A stretch of DNA of 64,000 nt from JACPPO01 sp965262505 (GTDB taxonomy: Bacteria; Acidobacteriota; Vicinamibacteria; Vicinamibacterales; UBA2999). Both the position numbers and the translations under genes were made by a program. The stretch lies in the NCBI GenBank assembly GCA_965262505.1, contig CBDHFM010000030.1:1178001-1242000 (forward strand), written 5' to 3'. Of this stretch, positions 7,756 through 16,708 are shown piece after piece. Position 1 is the first letter of the stretch. Each line of letters begins with the position of its first letter. Below the pieces are notes generated by a model. The model was not told where the DNA came from. It saw nothing but the letters and a program-made list of their open reading frames with translations, and did no database searches.

Positions 7756-9425
7756 TATCGAGTGAGCTTACGGTACTTGATCCGGTGCGGCGTGTCCGCG
7801 TCCGCGCCCAGGCGGCGCTTCCGATCCGCTTCGTAGTCCTGGTAGTTTCCCTCGAACCAGACCGCGCCGCTGTCGCCCTCGAACGCGAGCATGTGCGTCG
7901 CGATCCGGTCGAGAAACCACCGGTCGTGGCTGATGACCACCGCGCAGCCCGCGTAGTTCAGCAGGGCCTCTTCGAGCGCGCGCAGCGTGTCGACGTCGAG
8001 ATCGTTGGTCGGCTCGTCGAGGAGCAGCAGGTTCGATCCGCGCTGAAGCAGCTTGGCCAGGTGCAGGCGATTGCGTTCGCCGCCAGACAGCGTGCCGACT
8101 CTTCGCTGCTGCTGCGCGCCCTTGAAGTTGAACCAGGACACGTAGGCGCGCGACGCCACCGGGCGCTTGCCCACCTGCAGCTCGTCGAGGCCGCCCGATA
8201 CTTCCTCCCACACGCTCTTGTTCGGCGCCAGCGCATCGCGGCTCTGGTCCACATATCCGACCTGGACGGTCTCCCCAAGCCGCAGCGTCCCGCCATCGGG
8301 CGTTTCTTCGCCGGTGATCATGCGAAACAGCGTGGTCTTGCCGGCCCCGTTCGGCCCGATCACGCCGACAATGCCGCCGCGCGGCAGCGTGAAGCTCAGA
8401 TCGTCGATGAGCAGGAGATCGCCGTACGCCTTCCGGATGCCACGGGCTTCGACCACCACGTCACCCAGACGGGGCCCCGGCGGAATATAGATCTCGACCT
8501 GGTCGAGCTTCTGCGCCGTGTCTTCGTTGAGCAGATCTTCATACGCGTTGAGGCGCGCCTTCCCTTTCGACTGCCTGGCGCGCGCCGACATGCGAATCCA
8601 CTCGAGCTCGCGCTGCAGCGTCTTCTGTCGCTTGGTCTCCGTCTTTTCTTCCTGCGCCAGCCGCTGCTGCTTCTGCTCGAGCCACGACGAGTAATTGCCC
8701 TTCCAGGGAATGCCAGATCCGCGGTCGAGCTCCAGGATCCATTCGGCGACGTTGTCGAGAAAGTAGCGGTCGTGCGTGACGGCCACGACGGTGCCCTGGT
8801 ACTCCTTCAGGAACCGTTCGAGCCAGGCCACCGACTCGGCGTCCAGGTGGTTCGTCGGCTCATCCAGCAGCAGCAGATCCGGCGACTTGAGCAGCAGGCG
8901 GCACAGCGCGACGCGGCGCCGCTCGCCGCCTGACAGCGTGGTCACGTCCGCGTCGGGGGGCGGGCAGCGCAACGCGTCCATCGCCAGCTCGAGCTGCGAA
9001 TCGATATCCCAGGCGTTGACGGCATCGATGCGGTCCTGCAGGCGTCCCTGCTCTTCGAGCACCTTGTCCATGACGTCTGGTGTCAGCTCCTCGCCGAGCT
9101 TCATGTTCAGCTCGTCGTACCGCTCCAGCAGCGCCTTGATGTCCGACACGCCCTCCTCGACGTTGCCCAGCACCGTCTTCGCCGGATCCAGGCGCGGCTC
9201 CTGCGGCAGAAAGCCAACCGAGATTCCGTCGGCGGCAAACGCCTCGCCGACGAACTCCTGATCCTCGCCGGACATGATCTTCAACAGCGAACTCTTGCCG
9301 GAGCCGTTCAACCCAAGAACGCCGATCTTGGCGCCGGGAAGAAACGACAGCCAGATGTCTTCGAGCACAACGGCGTCGGGAGGATGCACCTTCCCGAGCC
9401 CTTTCATCGTGTAGATGTATTGCAT
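7755..9425 (-). CDS. ettA: Energy-dependent translational throttle protein EttA (ABC-F ATPase)
   Basis: A 556-residue cytosolic protein with two ABC ATPase domains and no membrane segments. First domain: Walker A GLNGSGKSS, signature LSGGERRR, Walker B LLLLDEPTNHLD. Second: Walker A GPNGAGKTT, signature LSGGERNR, Walker B LLLLDEPTNDLD. The charged linker between them (EEKTETKRQKTLQRELEWI) and the start MQYIYTMKGLGKV are typical of EttA, which binds the ribosomal E site and gates early elongation according to ATP/ADP. The length matches the family (about 555). It overlaps the UbiD-family gene by one base. Confidence 0.94.
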   Translation of the reverse strand: MQYIYTMKGLGKVHPPDAVVLEDIWLSFLPGAKIGVLGLNGSGKSSLLKIMSGEDQEFVGEAFAADGISVGFLPQEPRLDPAKTVLGNVEEGVSDIKALLERYDELNMKLGEELTPDVMDKVLEEQGRLQDRIDAVNAWDIDSQLELAMDALRCPPPDADVTTLSGGERRRVALCRLLLKSPDLLLLDEPTNHLDAESVAWLERFLKEYQGTVVAVTHDRYFLDNVAEWILELDRGSGIPWKGNYSSWLEQKQQRLAQEEKTETKRQKTLQRELEWIRMSARARQSKGKARLNAYEDLLNEDTAQKLDQVEIYIPPGPRLGDVVVEARGIRKAYGDLLLIDDLSFTLPRGGIVGVIGPNGAGKTTLFRMITGEETPDGGTLRLGETVQVGYVDQSRDALAPNKSVWEEVSGGLDELQVGKRPVASRAYVSWFNFKGAQQQRRVGTLSGGERNRLHLAKLLQRGSNLLLLDEPTNDLDVDTLRALEEALLNYAGCAVVISHDRWFLDRIATHMLAFEGDSGAVWFEGNYQDYEADRKRRLGADADTPHRIKYRKLTR

Positions 9426-9565
9426 CGATCTCCGGTGGGTTGCGAAACGACGAGTATATCAAGCGGAAGCGGCGGGGGCTGCCGCAGGCATGCCGGCCCG
9501 CGCCTCCGGCTCCGGACGGCCGGGAAATCGCGAGCAGGCTACCAGCCGCATGAAGGGTACAGACG

Positions 9566-10585
9566 TCAGCGCGGCGAGGCGATGATAAAGCCGTCGGTGA
9601 AGTCGGAAGTTGGCGTGGTGCCGACGAACACGGCCGCGAGCTCCGTCCTTGAAACCGTGACCTTGACGAAGCCTTTTCGGGGATTCGCGTTCGCGGCCAT
9701 CCAACGGGCAAAGTAACCTGCCTCGGCATCCTTCAAATCGATGTCGTAGAGTTCGATGCCCGCAGTGCCCACAATCAGGGACACCAGGCCTGCGCCCCTC
9801 GGGTACAGACCATCAGCCCCGTCGTCGATCACGCAATCAGGATTGAAGGCATCCACTTCGACAAGCGCGCAGCCGGGCCCGGTGGCGAGCTGATGGGTGC
9901 GCTGGTAGTCGTGTTCGTGGCCGTGAAGGACCAGGTCCACCTTTTTCTCGACCAACAGGCTCATCAGATCCTGGTAGATGTCGCAGTAGTAGGGCCCCAT
10001 GCTCAGGCAGCTCTTGTGCATGCCCACGATCACCCAGGGGATGCCCGAGTCCCTGGCATCATCGATCGCGCTCGCCAGCCATCGATATTGTTCGTTGTCT
10101 TCACCGTAGTAGTAGTGTTGCCCGTCGACGGTGAGATCCGGAGAAATCAGGATGAAGCGAGCCAGATCCGCATAGTCAAAGTAGTACTGAACGCCGTAGG
10201 TGCCGACCGCACCCATTCGGTCCGGCAGGCAATCGGCGAACTCGGTGATGTGGCCATCCCCGCCGAAGTCGTCCTCGTGATTGCCGACGAGAATCTGAAA
10301 CGGAAAGTTGTCCGGGAAGAAGGTCCGGACGTAGGCGCACCACCGTGGTTCCGAACCCGGACCGCTGTAGCTTAGATCTCCCAAGGCCACGACAAAATCC
10401 ACATCGGCGTCCGCCATCGCTCCCAACGTCGCGGTGACATCTTCGCTCACGCCAAAGTCCCCAGCGGCTGCAAAGGATACGGATGACCCCTCGGGCACCT
10501 GCGGAACCACGGAGGCAGGGCTAGAGATCTGAAAGGCAGTCGTGAACGCGACTACGCAGATCCATCGGCATCGATCGAGGGTCAT
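9566..10585 (-). CDS. Secreted metallophosphoesterase
   Basis: A calcineurin-like phosphoesterase of 339 residues. The metal-binding motifs occur in order: AAAGDFG, VALGDLSYSG, LVGNHED, VGMHKS and LHGHEHDYQR. The layout resembles purple-acid-phosphatase-like enzymes. I chose the ATG at 10585 because it gives a hydrophobic signal-peptide-like start (RWICVVAFTTAFQ); a GTG 17 codons upstream is possible. Paired cysteines (CAYVRT, CLPDR, CLSMGPYYCD) fit an exported protein. The substrate is unknown; it stands alone between ettA and a small protein gene. Confidence 0.82.
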   Translation of the reverse strand: MTLDRCRWICVVAFTTAFQISSPASVVPQVPEGSSVSFAAAGDFGVSEDVTATLGAMADADVDFVVALGDLSYSGPGSEPRWCAYVRTFFPDNFPFQILVGNHEDDFGGDGHITEFADCLPDRMGAVGTYGVQYYFDYADLARFILISPDLTVDGQHYYYGEDNEQYRWLASAIDDARDSGIPWVIVGMHKSCLSMGPYYCDIYQDLMSLLVEKKVDLVLHGHEHDYQRTHQLATGPGCALVEVDAFNPDCVIDDGADGLYPRGAGLVSLIVGTAGIELYDIDLKDAEAGYFARWMAANANPRKGFVKVTVSRTELAAVFVGTTPTSDFTDGFIIASPR

Positions 10586-10643
10586 GGCCGCACCTGCCCC
10601 TGCGCGAATCCGTCTCTCCCGTGGGTGACGAAACACTCGAACG

Positions 10644-10928
10644 TCAGGCGATTTGAAGAATCTCTCGGCCGCCAGTGACGTACAGGTCGGTATAGCCCTT
10701 CATCTTGTCGCGGAACTCCTGGTTCGTTGCATAGTCCTTCATCCGCGCTTCGAACTCGCCGAGATTCTCAGCCTCGTACTCCAGGATGACGCGATTGAAA
10801 TCGCCGGTCAGATCGGTGAGCACACGATGCTTCGGAATCTTCGCAACGACCGCGGCCTCTTTGAACAGCGCGGCCAGCTTGCTCGCGTTTCCCGGCTTGG
10901 CAACAAAGTAGTTACGAACGACGATCAT
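10644..10928 (-). CDS. Small dimeric alpha/beta-barrel-like protein
   Basis: A 94-residue soluble protein starting MIVVRNYFVAKPGNASKLAALFKEA. The beta-alpha-beta pattern, with ILEYEAENLGEFEARMKDY in the middle, resembles NIPSNAP/ABM-type ferredoxin-like dimeric barrel proteins. No catalytic residues can be assigned. GAGGAGGCCCC stands just before the ATG. It is probably monocistronic. Confidence 0.65.
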   Translation of the reverse strand: MIVVRNYFVAKPGNASKLAALFKEAAVVAKIPKHRVLTDLTGDFNRVILEYEAENLGEFEARMKDYATNQEFRDKMKGYTDLYVTGGREILQIA

Positions 10929-11082
10929 GGGGCCTCCTCATAAGAAGAAGATTCGGTAGGAGCTCACTATTGTATCTGGTACGAGAAGACGAGGAAGCCG
11001 ACACTTGAGCACTACCAAACGGCCACAGGCATGCCGGCCCGCGTCCGTGCCGTCATGTGGATTGTCGTAAAGGCGCGGTGCG

Positions 11083-11787
11083 CTATCTACCGCCGGCCGT
11101 GCCGGAGAGTGGAGGGTCGACGCCCGTGTCGGCGTCAATCAGGGGAGGCGCCGGAAACCGGTTGTTGTAGACGTACTGATAGCGGATCCTCTTGCCGTCC
11201 TTGTCGACGTAGCCCATCGACTGCTGAAACAACCCAGGCGCGGGATAGCCGGCCGGCACGGTGGCCTCCAGGATGTACAGCTTGTTCACGTGGAGGGCGA
11301 GATGCACGAACGTACGGGACTCGTCGGCGTTGTCGGTGAGCTGGAGCGATCGCCCTTCCACCAGGTCGTTCCAGGCCCAGTTCATGTGGGTCAGCTTCAC
11401 GTCCCGCTGCAGAAACGTCCACGCGGCATGGACGATGGCCCCACCGAGGTCCAGTTTCCAATAGCCCTCGCCGGTGTTCATCGAACCCCTGCACGGCTCG
11501 GCGCTTGGCGGGCAGGTCTTGATACGCTCCTTGCCCATCGCCTCGATGCCGTTGTAGTCGACGACGGTCATCACGTATCGCTCGCGGCCCCGCTCGGCGC
11601 TAAAGACGCGCGCGGGCAGCGTGTAGCCGAACTCGGACATATACGTCGTGTCCTGCACGTTCGGCTGTCCTGGGAAATTCACCCGGAAGCCATCCCTGGC
11701 GCTGACGAACTCCGTCCAGTCCTGGGCGGAGGCCGACCCCGCCGCGAGTACGAGTGCAACGACCAAGACCGCGGTGAGCAAGCGCAT
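11083..11787 (-). CDS. Secreted protein of unknown function
   Basis: 234 residues with a clear signal peptide, MRLLTAVLVVALVLAAGSASAQ. The mature part begins DWTEFVSARDGFRVNFPGQP, a start seen in many acidobacterial and proteobacterial exported proteins of unknown function, and contains CPPSAEPCRG, which may form a disulfide. I chose the ATG at 11787 because the open frame upstream has no signal peptide or plausible coding character. Periplasmic location is likely; the function is not known. Confidence 0.72.
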   Translation of the reverse strand: MRLLTAVLVVALVLAAGSASAQDWTEFVSARDGFRVNFPGQPNVQDTTYMSEFGYTLPARVFSAERGRERYVMTVVDYNGIEAMGKERIKTCPPSAEPCRGSMNTGEGYWKLDLGGAIVHAAWTFLQRDVKLTHMNWAWNDLVEGRSLQLTDNADESRTFVHLALHVNKLYILEATVPAGYPAPGLFQQSMGYVDKDGKRIRYQYVYNNRFPAPPLIDADTGVDPPLSGTAGGR

Positions 11788-11981
11788 GACGTACTCCAGT
11801 GCCGTGCATCGTGCCAGAAAGCGCCGCGTCAAGCCAGCTCCCTGCTGAGTCTCTGACAGCCGCCCGGCTTCCGACTGGACCCACAGCGATACCCGCACTC
11901 GTTCGAGAATCTCACGGCCACCGAGCGGAGCCGGCGGCCGCTGGCCGGCATCCCCTCGGCCCGCCCTGAGAAGACCTCGCA

Positions 11982-12440
11982 TCAAACCGTCGCGGCCACC
12001 CGCGTGCTCTGACTGGCCACGCATTGCCACCGGCCTTCGCGGATGACGAAGACGTCCACGTATCTGTAGGTCACCGCCAGTGTCCGCCCCTGGCTGGGAC
12101 CAACCAGATGCTGCGTGAACCAGACGACGGCCGTGTCGCCGTACACCTTCACCGTGAATTCGTCCAGCATCGACGAATCGACGTGCTGGTCGAGTTCGGC
12201 GACGAGCGCCAGCTCCTCCGCCTTGTCGCTGCGACTGCCATCGCCGTGGGTCGCAATGAACTCGTCGGCCAGGATGTTCTCGATGAAACCAACGTCCTTT
12301 CGATGAAACGCATCGTCCCAATCCCGCTCGAGCTGAATCAGAATCTCCTGATCAGATCGCACACGTTGGGGCTCGGAACCAGACGCCGAAACCGCATGGA
12401 CTACTGCCAGCAGACAGAACAGTGCTGCGCGCCAGGTCAT
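11982..12440 (-). CDS. Secreted DUF4440 (SnoaL/NTF2-like) protein
   Basis: 152 residues. Signal peptide MTWRAALFCLLAVVHAVSASG, then an NTF2-like fold signature: QEILIQLERDWDDAFHRKDVGFIENILADEF, TVKVYGDTAVVWF, and a YRYVDVFVIREGRWQCVASQ ending typical of DUF4440. These proteins bind small ligands or act as isomerase-like enzymes, but most are uncharacterised. The ATG at 12440 was chosen for its signal peptide. The gene lies 22 bp downstream of the MBL-fold gene and may be cotranscribed with it. Confidence 0.78.
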   Translation of the reverse strand: MTWRAALFCLLAVVHAVSASGSEPQRVRSDQEILIQLERDWDDAFHRKDVGFIENILADEFIATHGDGSRSDKAEELALVAELDQHVDSSMLDEFTVKVYGDTAVVWFTQHLVGPSQGRTLAVTYRYVDVFVIREGRWQCVASQSTRVAATV

Positions 12441-12462
12441 GTTGATTCCCTTTCGAATACTC

Positions 12463-13374
12463 CTACCTGCTGGTCGCCGCCCGGTACGCCGCCTCGATAT
12501 TGCTGGGCATCCGCTCCTGGTATGCCCAGTCTTCATACTCGGGCATGCGCAGCTCCTGTTTGATCTGGTCGAGGGATCGTCCCTCGCGAACCATGGCGCC
12601 GACGCGATCCAGAAGCAACCCGAAATAACGCTCGTTGTCGTCGAAGATCTGCGTCGTGCCGACCGAGCCGTGTCCGGGGACGACGACCTCTGGATTCAGA
12701 GACTTCATCATCTTGATGGCGGCGAGCATGTCGGAGATGGCGACGAAAGGCCGGATGTTATTGATCGAATTCGGAATCGCGACCGATGCCGCAAAGAGAA
12801 CCCGCTCCTCCGGAAGCCAGACCGCGGTGTCGGCCTCGCTATGGGCATTGTTCAAATACAGCAGTTCTAAGGTCCTTTCTCCCACATGCAAGGTGGCCTT
12901 GTCGCGGTATTCGATGTGCGGGGCCACAAGACGGTAGCCCTGCACGGCGTCGCGCATCTCGGCGGATTGCTGGGCCAGCCTTTCGCCCCGCTCCGGATTG
13001 AAGGCCTTTCGCATTGCCTCGAATGCACCCTCGTGATTGACAACGAGAGCCGGAGGAGAAAAGACGAAGTTGCCCGTCGTGTGATCGGGATGGACTTCGG
13101 TATTGATGACGAAGCGAACCGGCAGCGGCGTGAGCGTCTTGACGGCCTCCATCACCGCTCTGGAATCGATCGGGGTGTGACCGCTGTCGATCACGACCAC
13201 CCCCTCCTCGGTGAGAATGATGCCGGCAGTCGAGTTCACCTCCCGCGCTGACTGAACGTAGATCCCCTCTTTGATCTCTCGAAATTGGGGCCCGAGATCC
13301 TGCGCCCACGCCGATGGGGCGACAGCCGCACCGTACGCAACGACAACGGAGACGAACGATCCCCAGAGCTTCAT
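12463..13374 (-). CDS. Secreted MBL-fold hydrolase with altered metal motif
   Basis: 303 residues with signal peptide MKLWGSFVSVVVAYGAAVAPSAWAQ. It has a metallo-beta-lactamase fold: GIILTEEGVVVIDSG, the metal motif NTEVHPDHTTGN at about 101-112, NNAHSEADTAVWLPEERVLFA, and VVPGHGS near the end. In the usual HxHxDH motif the first His is replaced by Glu (E103, then H105, D107, H108). Glu at this position is known from some B3-type lactamase variants, so activity is possible. The closest functional class (quinoprotein-relay or lactamase-like) cannot be decided. Confidence 0.82.
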   Translation of the reverse strand: MKLWGSFVSVVVAYGAAVAPSAWAQDLGPQFREIKEGIYVQSAREVNSTAGIILTEEGVVVIDSGHTPIDSRAVMEAVKTLTPLPVRFVINTEVHPDHTTGNFVFSPPALVVNHEGAFEAMRKAFNPERGERLAQQSAEMRDAVQGYRLVAPHIEYRDKATLHVGERTLELLYLNNAHSEADTAVWLPEERVLFAASVAIPNSINNIRPFVAISDMLAAIKMMKSLNPEVVVPGHGSVGTTQIFDDNERYFGLLLDRVGAMVREGRSLDQIKQELRMPEYEDWAYQERMPSNIEAAYRAATSR

Positions 13375-13428
13375 ACAGCCTCCTGAAATCAATCGAACTG
13401 GCCGCTCACAACCCGCAGCGAACGGCAA

Positions 13429-16278
13429 TCAGCGCGCGGCGACGGGCTGGGCTTCGGTTTCCGGTATGTCGTCCGGTACGTCCATCTCCGGCATGAGCGT
13501 CACAACGGTGTACCGATCGGGCTGAAAGTACTTGCGGACGGCGGCGTGGATGTTCTCCTTGGACAACGACTCCGCCCGCTCGACGCGCCGGAGGATGTTC
13601 CGGGGGTCTCTCTCGAGCAGGTGCATCGCCTGCAACGAGCCGAGCCAGTAGCCGTTCTGCAGGATCGAGTTCTCGAGCCCGCGCTTCTCCGTCTCCTTGA
13701 CGACCTGCACGTCGGTGTCCGACGGCCCCTCGCGGCGCAACCGATCGAGCTCCTCCATCACGACGTTCGTCAAGCGCTCCGCGTTTTCCGGAGAACTGCC
13801 AAACTGCACGCTCGTCGTGCCATACCCCGGCTGCGGCGACGTGTCGGAATAGCGCACACCCACCGAGTAGGTGCCGCCGAGTTCTTCGCGAAGCACTTCG
13901 CGGAGGCGCATCTGGAGGACGCGTGTGGCCGCGCGCAGACGATGCGTCTCCAGCTCGTCGAGTTCCGTGTTGGCAAAAAACATGATCGCCGTCTGGCTGC
14001 GCGGCTCCTGCCCTTTGTTGACCGTCGCGCGCCGCACCCCCTCCGGGAAGCGCACGCCCATATCCATCCCCCGTGACTCAGCCCTTCCCGTGGACGGCAA
14101 CGACGCCAGATAGGTCGTGAGCAGCGGCGTGATCTCGTCGACCGTGAAGGCGCCGACAAAGAAGAAGGTGAAGTCGGCGGCATTCTTGAACCGCTCAGCG
14201 TAGAAGGCGCTCATGCGATCCGCGTCGAGGCGATCGAGATCGTCCGACTGCATCCGACGCACCGAGTAGTGATCCATCGTCGCCAGATTCCGGACGCGCT
14301 CGCTGAACACCGACCCAGGACTCTGTGCCTGGTTCGCCAGCGTGGCGACCATCCGGCTCTTCATCAGATCGAAGGCGGCGGCATCATGGTTCGGCGCCGT
14401 AAAGGAGAGATAGGCCAACTGCAGCGCCACCTCGAGATCGCCCGGCGTGCCGCTCCCCGAGATGCCGTGCGTGTAGTTGTCCATGAACGGCGACGCCCTG
14501 GCGATGCGGCCCGCCGTCACCTTGTCCAGGTCGATCGGCGAGAGCCCGCCCACGCCCGCGACCCCGACGAGCGACGTGCTGAGCGACGCGTTGAGGAACT
14601 CCGCCGGCGATGCGAGCGAGGCTCCGCCTCTCGCGTACGCGCGGAACGAGACCTGGTCGTTCCGGAAATCGGTCGGCTTGAGCCAGACCTCGACGCCGTT
14701 CGAGAGCGTCAGGACCGTCACACCGATTTCTGGAATCTCGCGACGGGCCCGTACGGCGCCAGGCGCCGGTGCCTCCGCCATCAGCTCGCGACCGGCCACT
14801 TCATCCCGCCACGCGGTAACCGCCCTGGTACTGCCCGCGCGCAACGCATCGCGAAGGCCCGCCTCGGTCACCGCGGGAATACCTTCTTTGTCCGGCGAGG
14901 AGGCGATCACGACCCGGTTGTCCTCGCCGAACAGTTCCCGGGCGAAGGCGCTGACCTCCGCCACGGTGACCGCGGGCACGAAACGACGCAACAGGTCGAG
15001 TTCGGCGTCTATGCCCGGTACCGCCTCCTCGACGAGGAAGTGCCGCAGCAGCTCCGAAGCCAGCCAGCGGCTCTGCGCCCGGTCACGCTCGTTGTACGAG
15101 CGCTCGTACCTCGCCACCACGTCCTTCTTGGCGCGGTCGAGCTCGGCATCGCCAAACCCGTGCTGCCCGAGCCGCGCGATTTCCTGGGCGAGCGCCTCGA
15201 GCCCCTGCTCGATCCCGCCGTCGTTCACCCGTGCCGATACGGTGAAGCTCTCCATGTCGCGACCCACGCTGCCGCCACCGGCAGAGGCGCGGAGAAACGG
15301 CGTGTCAGGGCGGCGCGCGATTTCCGCGAACCGCGCGTTCACCATGCTCCGGACGAGCCCCCGCAGGGAGGAGCGCCGGAAATCGTCAACCGTGCGGAGT
15401 GCTTCCGCCGGCCGCTTCCGGATAACGCTCACCGAAGATCTCTGCGCCTCGCGGTCGGACACCACAACGACGCGCGTATCCTGATGTGGTGGAACCGGGT
15501 AGACCGTCCGCGCCGCCGACGGGCGCGACGACAGCCCGCCAAAGTGCGTACGGATCAGCGTCTCCATCTCCGCCGGCTCGAAGTCGCCGACGGCGATGAC
15601 CGCCATACGGTCCGGTCTGTAGAAGTCCTGGTAGAAGTCGCGTACGCGGTCTGCAGGAACCGTCTCGATGAGTTCGGGAAGCCCGATAGGCAACCGGTCC
15701 ACGTAACGGGACTCGCCGTAGATCGCCTCCATCTGCGCGTCCCGCATCCGTGAGCCCGCGCCCTGCCGCCCGCGCCACTCCTCGAGGACGACGCCGCGTT
15801 CGCGGTCAATCTCGTCCGGATCCAGCGTGACGCCACCGGCAAAATCGCTCAGGGCCTCCAGCCCGCGAGCGACGACGTCCTCGCGATCGGTTGGCACCTC
15901 GAGCATATACACGGTCTCGTCGAAGCTCGTGTAGGCGTTGACGTCCGGTCCAAACCGCGACCCGATCGACTCGAGGTAGCTCACGAGCTCCCCCGGCTCG
16001 AAGTGCGTGGATCCGTTGAACGCCATGTGCTCGAGCAGGTGTGCGATGCCGCGCTGGTCGTCCGCCTCGTCGATCGAGCCCGCCTTGACGGCAAGCCGCA
16101 GCAGCGCGCGGTTCTCCGGCAGGTCGTTCCCACGGATGAAAAACTGCAGACCGTTGGCCAGCGTCCCCGTGCGGACCGCCGGATCGAGTCCCAGCGGGGC
16201 GGCAAGATCCTGCGCGCCCGCGGCCGCGGTAAACCCAGCGCTCAACAAAACGAGCGGCAGCAGGTATGCTGCGCTCAT
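13429..16278 (-). CDS. Secreted M16-family zinc peptidase (tandem domain)
   Basis: 949 residues. Signal peptide MSAAYLLPLVLLSAGFTAAAGAQ. The first M16 domain carries the inverted zinc motif HLLEH (about 80-84) and the downstream Glu region DRERGVVLEEW; three further M16-type repeats follow without a second zinc site, as in PqqL-like periplasmic peptidases. Family role: degradation of peptides in the periplasm. The chosen ATG is the one giving a signal peptide; it overlaps the divergent dut start in the tetranucleotide CATG at 16276-16279. Confidence 0.88.
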   Translation of the reverse strand: MSAAYLLPLVLLSAGFTAAAGAQDLAAPLGLDPAVRTGTLANGLQFFIRGNDLPENRALLRLAVKAGSIDEADDQRGIAHLLEHMAFNGSTHFEPGELVSYLESIGSRFGPDVNAYTSFDETVYMLEVPTDREDVVARGLEALSDFAGGVTLDPDEIDRERGVVLEEWRGRQGAGSRMRDAQMEAIYGESRYVDRLPIGLPELIETVPADRVRDFYQDFYRPDRMAVIAVGDFEPAEMETLIRTHFGGLSSRPSAARTVYPVPPHQDTRVVVVSDREAQRSSVSVIRKRPAEALRTVDDFRRSSLRGLVRSMVNARFAEIARRPDTPFLRASAGGGSVGRDMESFTVSARVNDGGIEQGLEALAQEIARLGQHGFGDAELDRAKKDVVARYERSYNERDRAQSRWLASELLRHFLVEEAVPGIDAELDLLRRFVPAVTVAEVSAFARELFGEDNRVVIASSPDKEGIPAVTEAGLRDALRAGSTRAVTAWRDEVAGRELMAEAPAPGAVRARREIPEIGVTVLTLSNGVEVWLKPTDFRNDQVSFRAYARGGASLASPAEFLNASLSTSLVGVAGVGGLSPIDLDKVTAGRIARASPFMDNYTHGISGSGTPGDLEVALQLAYLSFTAPNHDAAAFDLMKSRMVATLANQAQSPGSVFSERVRNLATMDHYSVRRMQSDDLDRLDADRMSAFYAERFKNAADFTFFFVGAFTVDEITPLLTTYLASLPSTGRAESRGMDMGVRFPEGVRRATVNKGQEPRSQTAIMFFANTELDELETHRLRAATRVLQMRLREVLREELGGTYSVGVRYSDTSPQPGYGTTSVQFGSSPENAERLTNVVMEELDRLRREGPSDTDVQVVKETEKRGLENSILQNGYWLGSLQAMHLLERDPRNILRRVERAESLSKENIHAAVRKYFQPDRYTVVTLMPEMDVPDDIPETEAQPVAAR

Positions 16279-16708
16279 GCGGCTCAAGATACGACGGCTG
16301 GATCCCACGATTCCTCTCCCTACGTATGGCACCGACGAAGCGGCCGGATTCGACCTCGCGGCGGCGCACGACGTGCGCGTACCGCCGGGACACATTGCGC
16401 TCGTCAGGACCGGCCTGATCATCCAGGTGCCCACCGGTCACTTCCTTGGCATTTTCGCCCGAAGCAGCACGCCGCTCAAGCGCGGACTCCTGGTGGCGAA
16501 CGGCGTAGGCATCATCGATCCCGACTATTCAGGCCCGAATGACGAAGTCATGGTGCAAGTGCTGAATTTCACGTCCGAGGAGGTACTGGTGGCACGTGGC
16601 GACCGCCTCGCGCAGGCCATCGTCCTCCCCGCGCCGCGCGTGTCTTGGCAGGAGGTGACCGAAATGCGCGAGGTGACGAGGGGTGGATTCGGCACGACGG
16701 GAAACTGA
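16277..16708 (+). CDS. dut: dUTP diphosphatase
   Basis: 143 residues. It hydrolyses dUTP to dUMP and pyrophosphate, keeping uracil out of DNA and feeding dTMP synthesis. All five trimeric dUTPase motifs are present: AAGFDLAAA, FARSSTP, GVGIIDPDYSGPNDEV (catalytic Asp in IIDPDY), RGDRLAQAIV and the C-terminal P-loop-like RGGFGTTGN. The length is typical. The start overlaps the divergent M16 peptidase start by two bases, and the stop directly abuts the TTG of dinB, so dut and dinB form an operon for DNA maintenance. Confidence 0.93.
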   Translation: MRLKIRRLDPTIPLPTYGTDEAAGFDLAAAHDVRVPPGHIALVRTGLIIQVPTGHFLGIFARSSTPLKRGLLVANGVGIIDPDYSGPNDEVMVQVLNFTSEEVLVARGDRLAQAIVLPAPRVSWQEVTEMREVTRGGFGTTGN

